A stretch of DNA of 64,000 bases, taken from positions 310,001 through 374,000 of the forward strand of contig NZ_CM001439.1 in NCBI RefSeq assembly GCF_000244955.1. Direction: 5' to 3'. Within the stretch, counting starts at the first letter, position 1, and each line of letters begins with the position of its first letter. The position numbers and the translations under genes are program-made. Below are positions 24,834 to 33,159 of the stretch, piece after piece. Source of the stretch: Saccharomonospora marina XMU15 (lineage in GTDB: Bacteria > Actinomycetota > Actinomycetes > Mycobacteriales > Pseudonocardiaceae). The notes under the pieces were generated by a model, which was given only the letters and a program-made list of their open reading frames with translations, did not search any database and was not told the origin of the DNA.

Positions 24834-24864
24834 ACCCCCTATTCACTTCAACGATAAAGGGGGT
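24834..24864 (-). promoter_or_regulatory. inverted repeat in the leader of the GDT1-family gene
   Basis: Arms ACCCCCT (24834-24840) and AGGGGGT (24858-24864) lie 13 bp upstream of the GDT1 start. Adjacent TTAGGTGA (24824-24831) resembles a half iron/manganese box. It does not match the yybP-ykoY riboswitch as far as I can see. Weak evidence. Confidence 0.3.
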
Positions 24865-24997
24865 TACGAGAAATGCCCAGTACATGGGAATCACGAATTG
24901 TCGGATAAGCCGGACAGAAAAATTTCGCGTCGGCTGTCCTTATTATTTGTTTCGGCCCGCCGAAAGCCTTTCTTTCGCGGAGCGGGGGTGACCGGGT

Positions 24998-25034
24998 GGG
25001 ACCAAGGTCCCGGTGAGCCAGGGACTACGGGACC
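24998..25034. promoter_or_regulatory. tandem DevR/DosR-like boxes upstream of cydA
   Basis: Box 1 (24998-25011) is GGGACCAAGGTCCC, a perfect palindrome with the GGGAC-N4-GTCCC core of the mycobacterial DevR consensus TTSGGGACTWWAGTCCCSAA. Box 2 (25021-25034) is GGGACTACGGGACC, a good left half-site with a degenerate right half. Starts are 23 bp apart, about two helical turns, as in tandem DevR promoters. cydA starts at 25071. The flanks of box 1 also allow an RNA hairpin (24991-25014), an alternative explanation. Confidence 0.55.
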
Positions 25035-25070
25035 TGATCCGGGGAGCAGGAGGGCGGCAAAGTTGATCTC

Positions 25071-26591
25071 GTGGAGGTCCTGGAACTAGCACGCTGGCAG
25101 TTCGGCATCACAACCGTCTACCACTTCCTCATGGTCCCGCTGACGATCGGACTTTCCGTCCTGGTCGCGGGCATGCAGACGGCGTGGGTGCGCACCGGCG
25201 ACGCGCGATACCTGAAGATGACGAAGTTCTGGGGCAAGCTGCTGCTTGTCAACTTCGCAATGGGCGTGGTCACGGGGATAGTGCAGGAGTTCCAGTTCGG
25301 GATGAACTGGAGCGAGTATTCCCGCTTCGTCGGGGATGTGTTCGGCGCGCCGCTGGCGATGGAAGGGCTCGTCGCGTTCTTCGTGGAGTCGACGTTCCTC
25401 GGGCTGTGGATCTTCGGCTGGGGCAGGCTGCCCAAACGGGTGCACCTGGCCACCGTGTGGGCGTTCTCCCTGGCCACCCTTGCCTCCGCGTACTTCATCC
25501 TCGCGGCCAACTCGTGGATGCAGCACCCCGTCGGCGCGGAGTTCGTGGAGGGCAAGCCCACCATGAACTCCATCTGGGCCGTCTTGACGAACAACACCGC
25601 GCTCGCGGCCATCCCACACACCATTGCCGGAGCTTTCGCCGTGGCGGCGGCTTTCCTCGTCGGCATCGCTGCCTGGCAGCTGTGGCGGAAGCGGCCTTCC
25701 GGCGACGAGCACGCCGCGGCGTGGCGCTCCTCGCTCAAGCTCGGTGCGTGGGTCGGTGCTGCCTCGTTCGTCGCGCTGCTGGTCACCGGCGACCAGCAGG
25801 GAAAGCTCATGTTCGAGCAGCAGCCGATGAAGATGGCAGCCGCGGAGGCGCTGTGCGAGACGGAGCAGCCCGCCAGCTTCTCGATCCTGGCCATCGGGGA
25901 CGTCGCGGACGCCGACTGCGACAGCGTCAAGACCTTCACCGTCCCCGCGCTGCTGTCCTTCCTGGCCCACAACGACTTCACCACGGAGGTGAAGGGCGTG
26001 CGGGACCTGGTGGGCGAGTACCAGGCGCGGTACGGCTCCAACTACCCGAACGACCCCATGCTCGGCGAGTTGGCGGGCAAGCCGATCGATTACGTGCCCA
26101 ACCTGCCGGTGACCTACTGGGGCTTCCGAATCATGATCGGGTTCGGCGCGCTTTCCGCCGCCATCGGCGTGGCGGCCCTGTGGCTGACCCGGCAAGGCAG
26201 GATTCCTCGGTCACCCTGGTTCCCTCGCATGGCGTTGCTCGGCATCGCGCTGCCGTTCATCGCCAACAGCGCGGGCTGGATCTTCACCGAGATGGGCCGC
26301 CAGCCGTTCGTCGTCGTCCCGAACCCCTCCGGCGTGGACGGCGTGTGGATGTTCACGGCGCAGGCGGTTTCGAACGTGTCGACCGGCGAGGTGTGGACCT
26401 CGTTGATCTCGCTGACAACGGTGTACGCGGCGCTTGCCGTTGTGGAGGTGTTCCTGCTGGTCAAGTACGTCCGGGGCGGTGTCGACGCGGTGATGCCACC
26501 GAAGCAGTCGCCACCAGGGGAAGGCGGACCTGGCAAACCCGACAACCCGGACGACTCCGGATCCGACGACGCGCTCGCGTTCGCCTACTGA
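25071..26591 (+). CDS. cydA: cytochrome bd ubiquinol/menaquinol oxidase subunit I
   Basis: The 506-residue, nine-helix protein has heme ligands His18 (b595/d side), His183 (IPHTIAG) and Met355 (YWGFRIM) for b558. Proton-path acids are Glu98 and Glu106, and the GWIFTEMGRQPF motif is present (PW in most, PF here). The quinol-binding Q-loop is of the short type. With CydB it oxidises quinol and reduces O2 with high affinity, supporting growth at low oxygen. The hydrophilic C-terminal tail is Pro/Gly/Asp-rich. GTG 25071. It is probably regulated by the DevR-like boxes just upstream and co-expressed with cydB and cydDC. Confidence 0.96.
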   Translation: MEVLELARWQFGITTVYHFLMVPLTIGLSVLVAGMQTAWVRTGDARYLKMTKFWGKLLLVNFAMGVVTGIVQEFQFGMNWSEYSRFVGDVFGAPLAMEGLVAFFVESTFLGLWIFGWGRLPKRVHLATVWAFSLATLASAYFILAANSWMQHPVGAEFVEGKPTMNSIWAVLTNNTALAAIPHTIAGAFAVAAAFLVGIAAWQLWRKRPSGDEHAAAWRSSLKLGAWVGAASFVALLVTGDQQGKLMFEQQPMKMAAAEALCETEQPASFSILAIGDVADADCDSVKTFTVPALLSFLAHNDFTTEVKGVRDLVGEYQARYGSNYPNDPMLGELAGKPIDYVPNLPVTYWGFRIMIGFGALSAAIGVAALWLTRQGRIPRSPWFPRMALLGIALPFIANSAGWIFTEMGRQPFVVVPNPSGVDGVWMFTAQAVSNVSTGEVWTSLISLTTVYAALAVVEVFLLVKYVRGGVDAVMPPKQSPPGEGGPGKPDNPDDSGSDDALAFAY

Positions 26592-26766
26592 GGAAGGTGG
26601 AGCAGATGCTTCGACCCGCCAATCGAGCAAGCGGGGAGCAGGTACCAACCCCCACCCTCTCCGGGGGGCGACCCCGCACTCAGCCTACCGGTTTCGCCTG
26701 CATCCACGGGTTCTTACCTGCGGGTTGTGGGCAACTCGGGGGGTTGTGCACAGCCTGGGGGAATCT

Positions 26767-26782
26767 GGTTTCACGTGAGACA
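26767..26782. other. parS: parS-like centromere site
   Basis: GGTTTCACGTGAGACA differs at two of 16 positions from the ParB-binding consensus TGTTTCACGTGAAACA, and at one of 14 from the core GTTTCACGTGAAAC. It lies in the 211-bp gap between cydA and cydB, outside clear coding sequence. ParB/Spo0J loads at such sites around oriC. The local gene order also suggests an origin-proximal position. Confidence 0.65.
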
Positions 26783-26802
26783 TCGGCCGGAGGGCAGTCG
26801 TA

Positions 26803-27813
26803 GTGGATCTGGCAACCCTCTGGTTCTGCGTCATCGCACTGTTCTGGCTCGGCTACCTCTTCCTGGAAGGTTTCGACTTCGGCGTCGGCATGCTGCTGCC
26901 CGTACTCGGTCGTGACGACACCGAGCGACGCGTCATGATCAACACGATCGGCCCGGTATGGGACGGCAACGAGGTATGGCTCATCGTGGCGGGCGGTGCC
27001 ACGTTCGCGGCGTTCCCCGCCTGGTACGCCGGGCTGTTCTCCGCCGCCTACCTGCCGCTGCTGGTGCTCCTTCTCGCGCTGATCGGCCGTGGCGTCGCCT
27101 TCGAATACCGCGGCAAGGTCGACTCGGCACGATGGCGGCGCGCCTGGGACCGCGTGATCGTCGTGGGCTCGTGGATACCGCCGCTCGGCGTCGGCCTCGT
27201 GCTGGCCACCACCGTGCTCGGGCTGCCCATCGACGCCGCCGGAAACCGGGTCGGCTCCCCGTTCGCGGCCGTGCGCTGGGAGACACTGCTCGGCGCGCTG
27301 GCCATCGCCGGGTTCTCGCTCGTTCACGGCGCCACGTTTCTGGCGCTGAAGACCGAAGGCGAGCTGCGTGATCGCGCACGGGCACTCGCGCTGCGCATCG
27401 CACCCGCGGCGCTGCTCCCGCTGGTGGCACTCGGGCTGTTCGTGCAATGGCGGGAGGGCGTGACCTGGACCCTCGTACCGCTGCTCGTCGTGCCGCTGGC
27501 AGCCGCCGTCGGGTGGTGGCGGCTGGCCGTGGGAAGGGAGGGACAGGCCTTCGCCGCGTTCGGCGTGCTCATCGCTGCGGCCGCGACAACTCTGTTCGGC
27601 GGCCTCTACCCCGAGGTACTTCCCTCCACGCTGGCGGACGCCTACTCGCTCACGGTCGAAAACGCGTCCTCCAGCCCCTACACCCTGCGCGTCATGACCT
27701 GGGTGGCGGCCTTCGGAGCACCCGCCGTGCTCGTATACCAGGGCTGGACCTACTGGGTGTTCCGTAACCGCATCGGCACAAGGCACATCCCGAAGGCGCA
27801 CGTCCCCCGATGA
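26803..27813 (+). CDS. cydB: cytochrome bd oxidase subunit II
   Basis: The 336-residue, eight-helix protein has the family N-terminus (LWFCVIALFWLGYLFLEGFDFGVG; core LEGFDFGVGML) and the GPVWDGNEVWLI motif. It stabilises the heme groups of CydA. GTG 26803 follows an unusually long 211-bp gap after cydA that holds a parS-like site. The ATG of cydDC overlaps its stop by 4 bp, so these two are translationally coupled. Confidence 0.96.
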   Translation: MDLATLWFCVIALFWLGYLFLEGFDFGVGMLLPVLGRDDTERRVMINTIGPVWDGNEVWLIVAGGATFAAFPAWYAGLFSAAYLPLLVLLLALIGRGVAFEYRGKVDSARWRRAWDRVIVVGSWIPPLGVGLVLATTVLGLPIDAAGNRVGSPFAAVRWETLLGALAIAGFSLVHGATFLALKTEGELRDRARALALRIAPAALLPLVALGLFVQWREGVTWTLVPLLVVPLAAAVGWWRLAVGREGQAFAAFGVLIAAAATTLFGGLYPEVLPSTLADAYSLTVENASSSPYTLRVMTWVAAFGAPAVLVYQGWTYWVFRNRIGTRHIPKAHVPR

Positions 27814-30800
27814 ACTCTCCCACCCGAGCCACCCTTCCCGCCAAAGTGTCCGAACCGGACACAGGCCGGGTGGGACGAGGTCCGCTCGGTGCGCTGCCCG
27901 CACTGTCGGTCGCAGCGCGCCGAGCGTTGACCTTGACCGCCGCGCTGTCGCTGCTGAACGCGGGCGCACTCGTGGCACAGGCCTTCCTGCTCGCCTCGAT
28001 AGTGGCCGACATCGTCGCGGGCGAGTTCACCGGGCACGGTCCGATGCTGGCCGCGCTGCTGGCGGCCGTGCTCGTTCGCGCCGTGGTCGGCTGGGCGATG
28101 CGGGTCGTGGCGGCCCGCGCCGCGGTGGGCGCGAAGGAAGAGCTACGTGCCAAGGTGGTCGACCATGCCCTCGGTCTCGGTCCGGAGTGGATCGACCGGC
28201 GTGGCCCCGGCGAGTTGACCGCGCTGACGACCAGAGGACTCGACGCGCTCGACGCCTACTTCACCGACTACCTGCCCGCGCTCGTCACCGCCGCCGTCGT
28301 CCCACTGGCCGCGGGCGCTGCCGTGCTCCTCGCCGACTGGCCCTCCGCGGTGCTCATCGCGCTCACCGTGCCGCTGCTGCCGTTGTTCGCGATCCTCGTC
28401 GGCAAGTACACCGCCGAGCGGGTCGGCGCCTCGACCGACGCGCTGCACCGGATGTCGGGTCACCTACTCGAACTCGTGCGCGCGCTGCCTGTGCTCGCAG
28501 CCTTCGGGCGGGCCGCCGCGCAGGCCGACGCCGTCCGCCGCGTCAGCGAACGGCACCGCAAGACCACACTCTCCACCCTGCGCATCGCGTTCTCCTCCGC
28601 GTTCGTGCTCGAACTCGCCGCGACCCTTTCCGTCGCGCTGGTGGCCGTGGTGATCGGGCTTCGGCTCGTCTCCGGCGACCTCACGCTGGCGATCGGACTC
28701 GGGGTACTGATCCTCGCACCGGAGTGCTACCAACCGTTACGGTCGGTCGGGGCGGCCTTCCACGCCAGCGAGGACGGCGTCGAAGCCGTTCGGAGGGTCG
28801 CCGACGTACTCGCCGAGCCCGGTGCCGAAACCGGCACCGCGGTTCCACCACGCGGCGAACTGCGGGTCCGCGAACTGCGCGTTCGGCGACGCGGCAGCTT
28901 CGCCCCCGACGGCGAGTCCTTCACCGCGGTTCCCGGATCCACCGTGTGGCTGACCTCTCCCAGCGGCGCAGGAAAGACGACAACGCTGTCCGTGCTGCTC
29001 GGTTTCGTACGGCCGACGAGCGGCAGCGTCACCATCGCGGGCGTGCCGCTGGAGCAGCTGGACCTGGCGGCCTGGCGCGAGCGCGTCGCGTGGGTACCGC
29101 AGTCGCCCGCCTTCGCGGGCGGCACCGTCCGCGGCGAACTCGAACTGGCGGCGGCCCAACCCGAAGACGTCACCGAGCTGCTCGCGCGGCTGGACCTCAC
29201 CGGGCTCGCCGACCGCCCGGTCAACCGGTTGTCCACCGGGCAGCGGCAGCGGGTCGCGGTGGCCCGCGCCCTGTTGCGGGTGCGGGCAGGGGCCTGGCTG
29301 TTGCTGCTTGACGAACCCACTGCCCACCTCGACGCGCACAACGCCGAACGGGTACTCACCGCGGTCGGTGAGGCACAACGGGCCGGGGCAGCCGTGGTGA
29401 TCGCCGCGCACGAGCGCACCGCGCTCGACACCGGCGATGACCTGGGCGGCCCCGAGCCGGCCACGCAGGAAGGTGAGCCCGGAGGCGCTGCGGGCTCACC
29501 CCTGCGCCTTCGCTCGCTGCTGGACCGCAGGCTCACCGCGGGCGTACTGCTCGGCGCAGGTGCGCTGCTCGCGGGCATCGCGCTCACCGCCACCTCGGCG
29601 TGGCTCATCGCGAAGGCGTCACAGCAACCCCCGATACTCACCCTCGCCGTCGCCATCGTCGGTGTGCGCACCTTCGGCCTCGGCCGCGCGGGCCTGCGAT
29701 ACGCCGAGCGGCTCGTCACCCACGACGCCGCGTTCCGCATCGCGGGCAGGCTGCGGGAACGGTTGTGGAGTGCGCTCGTGCGGCTCGGCCCTTCCCGCAC
29801 ACTGGGACTGCGAAGGGGAGAGGGACTGCGCAGGCTCGTCGACGACGTCGACACCGTCCGCGACCTGCTGCCAAGGGTGGTGACGCCGCCGCTGGTGGTG
29901 GGGGTGGTGCTCGCCGGGGCGGTGGCCGTGCAGTACGCCGTACTGCCGGCCGCCGGGCTCGCACTCGCCGTCGCGGTGATCGCCACCGCCACGCTCGCCC
30001 CCACACTGGCACTGGCACTCGAACGCCACGCGACCGCGACCCTCTCGGCGGGACGGCGCGACATCGCCACCCAGGTGCTCTCGCTGTTCGACGCGGCAGC
30101 CGAGTTGCTCGCCTACGGAGTCGCGGCCGCGCGGCGCACCGAACTGGCTCGCACCGACGCCCGGCTGGCCGCAGCCGCGCGCAGGCAGGCACTCGGCGCG
30201 GGCGCCGCCGACGGCCTCGTGGTACTCGCCACCGGAACCGCTGCGGTGGCGAGCACCTGGTTCGCCACGCGAGCGGCCGCGTCAGGAGCCCTCGATCCCG
30301 TTCTCGCGCCCGTGCTCGCACTCGTTCCACTTGCGGTTGCCGAGGTGCTGACCATGCTGCCGCCTGCGGCGCAACACTGGGACTCGCTGCGCGACGCCCG
30401 CAGCAGGCTGGCCGCCACCCTGGCCGCCGAACCGCCCTCCACCCCCGACACGGTGCGGTACACCACCGACGGCGCGATCACCATGCGTGGAGTCGAGCTG
30501 GGCTGGCCCGAAACCGGCAACCCGGTGCTGGCCGGAGTGGACCTCGACATCCCCAACGGCTGCCACGTGGCCGTGATCGGCCCTTCGGGCGCGGGTAAAT
30601 CCACCCTGCTCGCCGCCCTGCTCGGCTTCCTGCCGCCACGGCTGGGCCACATCGTGTTGCCCCGGCGGGTGGCATGGGCGCCGCAGGAGCCCGGACTCGT
30701 CTCCACCACGGTCGCCGAGAACCTGCGGCTGGCCGATCCGCACGCCAACACCGAGCAACTCACCGCAGCGCTCACCGCTGCGGGCCTGCCGGGACTCGAC

Positions 30801-31118
30801 CCCGGCGTCGTCCTCGGCAGCGCGGGCGCAGGCCTTTCCGGAGGGCAGTCGCGCAGGGTCGCGCTGGCGAGGGCACTGCTCGCCGCCGACGCCGCCGACC
30901 TCGTGCTGCTCGACGAACCCACAGCCCACCTCGACGAACCCACCGCCCGCGAGGTGCTGGCCAACCTGACCGCCCTGCTGGCGGGCAAGACTGTCGTGCA
31001 CGTCACCCACCGGCCGGAGGAAGCCGCCTTCGCCGACCTCGTGCTGGAGGTTCGAGCGGGGAGCGTGGCGGCGCACGTCACCGCCACACACCCGGTCATG
31101 GCAGCCGAAGGGACCTAA
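27810..31118 (+). CDS. cydDC: fused CydD-CydC thiol-reductant ABC exporter
   Basis: The 1102-residue fusion has two complete ABC half-transporters. The CydD half has six helices (about 35-310), Walker A SPSGAGKTTT (about 384-391), signature LSTGQRQRVAVARAL and Walker B LLLLDEPTAHLD. The CydC half follows (helices about 575-840), with Walker A GPSGAGKST (about 923-930), LSGGQSRRVALARAL and LVLLDEPTAHLD. It exports cysteine or glutathione-like thiols (or mycothiol, in this phylum) needed for bd oxidase heme insertion. In E. coli the halves are separate genes; fusion is frequent in actinobacteria. It overlaps cydB by 4 bp and is followed after 2 bp by a sensor kinase. Confidence 0.95.
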   Translation: MNSPTRATLPAKVSEPDTGRVGRGPLGALPALSVAARRALTLTAALSLLNAGALVAQAFLLASIVADIVAGEFTGHGPMLAALLAAVLVRAVVGWAMRVVAARAAVGAKEELRAKVVDHALGLGPEWIDRRGPGELTALTTRGLDALDAYFTDYLPALVTAAVVPLAAGAAVLLADWPSAVLIALTVPLLPLFAILVGKYTAERVGASTDALHRMSGHLLELVRALPVLAAFGRAAAQADAVRRVSERHRKTTLSTLRIAFSSAFVLELAATLSVALVAVVIGLRLVSGDLTLAIGLGVLILAPECYQPLRSVGAAFHASEDGVEAVRRVADVLAEPGAETGTAVPPRGELRVRELRVRRRGSFAPDGESFTAVPGSTVWLTSPSGAGKTTTLSVLLGFVRPTSGSVTIAGVPLEQLDLAAWRERVAWVPQSPAFAGGTVRGELELAAAQPEDVTELLARLDLTGLADRPVNRLSTGQRQRVAVARALLRVRAGAWLLLLDEPTAHLDAHNAERVLTAVGEAQRAGAAVVIAAHERTALDTGDDLGGPEPATQEGEPGGAAGSPLRLRSLLDRRLTAGVLLGAGALLAGIALTATSAWLIAKASQQPPILTLAVAIVGVRTFGLGRAGLRYAERLVTHDAAFRIAGRLRERLWSALVRLGPSRTLGLRRGEGLRRLVDDVDTVRDLLPRVVTPPLVVGVVLAGAVAVQYAVLPAAGLALAVAVIATATLAPTLALALERHATATLSAGRRDIATQVLSLFDAAAELLAYGVAAARRTELARTDARLAAAARRQALGAGAADGLVVLATGTAAVASTWFATRAAASGALDPVLAPVLALVPLAVAEVLTMLPPAAQHWDSLRDARSRLAATLAAEPPSTPDTVRYTTDGAITMRGVELGWPETGNPVLAGVDLDIPNGCHVAVIGPSGAGKSTLLAALLGFLPPRLGHIVLPRRVAWAPQEPGLVSTTVAENLRLADPHANTEQLTAALTAAGLPGLDPGVVLGSAGAGLSGGQSRRVALARALLAADAADLVLLDEPTAHLDEPTAREVLANLTALLAGKTVVHVTHRPEEAAFADLVLEVRAGSVAAHVTATHPVMAAEGT

Positions 31119-31120
31119 CC

Positions 31121-32278
31121 TTGATAGCGCTGATGGAACCCACCCTTGCCGCCAGAGCGCTCTCCGCCGCCACCGAGATCACGGCCACCGCGTTGTCCGA
31201 CGACGACCCCGACGCCGTGCTCGGCTCGGTTGTGCGCCACGCCGTGGAACTGGCCGACGCGGATCTCGGGCTGGTCATGGTGCGCTCCGACGACGGTTCG
31301 GTCACCGTCGAGGCCGCGCACGGCGAGTCCACGGCCGACCTGCTCGGACTGGTGCTGCCCGCGGAGTCGGCCGCGGGCAGGGTCGCAGGCGGCGGCGAGC
31401 CCGTTGTAACCGACGACGTGACCAGCGACGCCAGGACTTCTCGCTTCGTGCCGAAGGAACTGAGCGCCTACGGGCCGTTCGCGGCCGCGCCGTTCGGCAC
31501 ACCCGGGCGCATCCTCGGCGTGCTCACCGTCTACCGAGCCCCGGGAAGGCAACCGTTCTCGGCGAGCACCGTCGAAGTGCTGACGGCGTTCGCGGGGCAG
31601 GCGGGGGTCGTGCTCGCGCTCGCCGAAGGCGCCAACGCCAGGCACCGCGTGACGCTATACCAGGAACGGGAACGCATCGCCAGGGAACTGCACGACGTCA
31701 TCGTGCAGCGGCTGTACGCGGCGGGCATGCGGCTGGAGCGAGTCCGGCGGCGGATGCGCACGCGGTTCGCCCACGCCGACGCGGCCCGGCTCGCCGAGGC
31801 GATCGACCAGCTCGACCAGACCATCGAGGAGATCAGGGGCACCGTGCGCGATCTGCGCTCGCCCGAGCCGCGCCCGAGGCAGCCGGAGCCCGCCGCGACC
31901 GACCTCGCCGAGTCGGCACGGGCCGAGGTGCGCATCGCGGGGGAACTCCTCGGCTACCCGCCGACCCTGGAACTGTCCGGGGAACTCGCCGACATCCCGC
32001 CCGAACGCGCCGACCACGTGCGTGCCGCGCTGCGCGAGGCGCTGTCCAATGTGGTCCGTCACTCCGGCGCGAGCGAAACCAGGGTGACGCTGCACCGCGA
32101 CGCCGCGGGCATCCGGTTACGGGTGCGCGACAACGGTTGCGGCGTACCCCGCGACGTCGCGAAGCGAGGCCTGCGCCACCTCGCCGAGCGTGCGGACGCG
32201 GCGGGAGGAACCTTCACCGTGAACTCCTCCCCGAGCATGGGCACGCTGGTGGCGTTCGACCTGCCGCTGCGGCAGTGA
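31121..32278 (+). CDS. GAF-domain sensor histidine kinase of the DevS/NreB type
   Basis: The product is about 385 residues with no membrane helix. A single GAF domain spans about residues 30-168. A HisKA_3 dimerisation helix with phospho-acceptor His191 (RIARELHDVIVQRLYAAGM) follows, then a HATPase domain (about 265-385; DNGCGVPRDVAKRGLRHLAERA). Such kinases pair with NarL/DevR-type regulators. TTG 31121 is supported by GAAGGGA eight bases upstream; ATG 31133 is an alternative. It is coupled to cydDC, so it may sense redox, heme or oxygen state. The probable partner is the DosR-like regulator at 38823-39470. Confidence 0.9.
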   Translation: MIALMEPTLAARALSAATEITATALSDDDPDAVLGSVVRHAVELADADLGLVMVRSDDGSVTVEAAHGESTADLLGLVLPAESAAGRVAGGGEPVVTDDVTSDARTSRFVPKELSAYGPFAAAPFGTPGRILGVLTVYRAPGRQPFSASTVEVLTAFAGQAGVVLALAEGANARHRVTLYQERERIARELHDVIVQRLYAAGMRLERVRRRMRTRFAHADAARLAEAIDQLDQTIEEIRGTVRDLRSPEPRPRQPEPAATDLAESARAEVRIAGELLGYPPTLELSGELADIPPERADHVRAALREALSNVVRHSGASETRVTLHRDAAGIRLRVRDNGCGVPRDVAKRGLRHLAERADAAGGTFTVNSSPSMGTLVAFDLPLRQ

Positions 32279-32293
32279 GCGCCTTACGCGCCA

Positions 32294-33076
32294 TCACTGC
32301 CGCGACAGCCGCAGCAGCAGGTCCCTTGCGCCTGCCGCCATGGCGGGCGGCACCCCCAGTTCGGACAGCATCTCGGCAGCGGCCGCCATCTCGTCCGCCC
32401 GCCGCACCGAGTGCTTGTACGTGCCGTACACCAGCCTGTCCACCGTCGACTCGTCGGCGCCCGTCAACTCCTCCACGATGTTGCCGCGCAGCCATTCCTC
32501 GCAACCGGCCGCCCGAGCCGCCTCGAGTGCCTCGACGACCGCGCCCGCGAGGCTCTTGAAAAAGACACTGCGAAGCAGCTTGCGGCTGGCCGCGGACCCA
32601 GGTGGGCCTTCGAACACCTCCACGTTCGCGCCGAGTGGCCGCAGCAGCGCGGTCAACCGCTGCGCGTCCTGCCCGCTGGCCAGCATCGGCACCCGCAACC
32701 CGCTACCGGGCACGGGGGCCATGATCGCGACGTCGACGCAGGAGCGGCCGTGCTCTCGCGCGATCTCGTCGAGTTGTCGCTTCTTCGCCGGTGAAGCGGT
32801 GTTCAGGTCCGCCCACACCGCCCGCGGCGCGAGCGCGTCGATGCCCGCTCGCAGCGCAGCCACGGCCGCGGCCGAACTGTTGACGCTGAGCACCAGGTCA
32901 GCGCCGGTAACCGCCTCCGCCTCGGCCGCCGTGGCGACCACACCGTCACCGGCGGCGACCGCCGGGTCGTAGCCGCGTACCACCGCGCCCGCCGCCACCA
33001 GGTCACGGGCAAAGGCGCCGCCCGCCTCGCCCAGCCCGAGAACCGCGATCGTGGGTCCCTCTTCCGATAGCGACAC
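32294..33076 (-). CDS. NAD(P)-binding dehydrogenase of the 3-hydroxyisobutyrate/6-phosphogluconate type with DUF1932 C-terminal domain
   Basis: The 260-residue product has an N-terminal Rossmann fold with GLGEAG (residues 14-19). The catalytic-loop region is DVAIMAPVPGSG, and the all-helical C-terminal DUF1932-type domain carries SVFFKSLAGAVVEALEAARAAG (core KSLAGAVVEAL). It probably oxidises a hydroxy acid. GTG 33076 is preceded by GAGAGGAG. It is divergent from the GntR regulator gene and shares with it the promoter containing ATTGGTGACAAT, so it should be part of the same regulon as the GalB/LigK-like operon. The substrate is not known. Confidence 0.85.
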   Translation of the reverse strand: MSLSEEGPTIAVLGLGEAGGAFARDLVAAGAVVRGYDPAVAAGDGVVATAAEAEAVTGADLVLSVNSSAAAVAALRAGIDALAPRAVWADLNTASPAKKRQLDEIAREHGRSCVDVAIMAPVPGSGLRVPMLASGQDAQRLTALLRPLGANVEVFEGPPGSAASRKLLRSVFFKSLAGAVVEALEAARAAGCEEWLRGNIVEELTGADESTVDRLVYGTYKHSVRRADEMAAAAEMLSELGVPPAMAAGARDLLLRLSRQ

Positions 33077-33120
33077 AGCAGAACTCCTCTCGCCCGCGAG
33101 ACGGTACACTAGCTAACAAA

Positions 33121-33132
33121 ATTGGTGACAAT
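33121..33132. promoter_or_regulatory. GntR-type operator 1 in the divergent dehydrogenase/regulator promoter
   Basis: ATTGGTGACAAT matches the core of the perfect palindrome at 33886-33901 (ATTGTTAACAAT) at 10 of 12 positions. It is centred between the divergent starts at 33076 and 33160. Spacing fits repression of both genes. Confidence 0.6.
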
Positions 33133-33159
33133 ACTCAGTGCTTTGAGGTGGGAGCTACC

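Noticed and set aside
24822..24900. Possible manganese (yybP-ykoY) riboswitch before the GDT1-family gene
   Set aside because: Only a single short hairpin is seen; conserved loop sequences of the riboswitch are not recognisable.
24898..25089. 63-codon open frame upstream of and overlapping cydA, starting TTG
   Set aside because: No ribosome-binding site, composition not protein-like, and it covers the regulatory region with the DevR-like boxes.
26607..26803. 65-codon frame between cydA and cydB, possible CydX-like subunit
   Set aside because: Lacks a CydX-type membrane helix; contains the parS-like site (reading VSRET); Pro/Gly/Cys-rich composition is unconvincing.
30001..30700. Separate cydD and cydC genes
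   Set aside because: A single uninterrupted frame from 27810 to 31118 carries both ABC halves with no internal stop or start signal between them.
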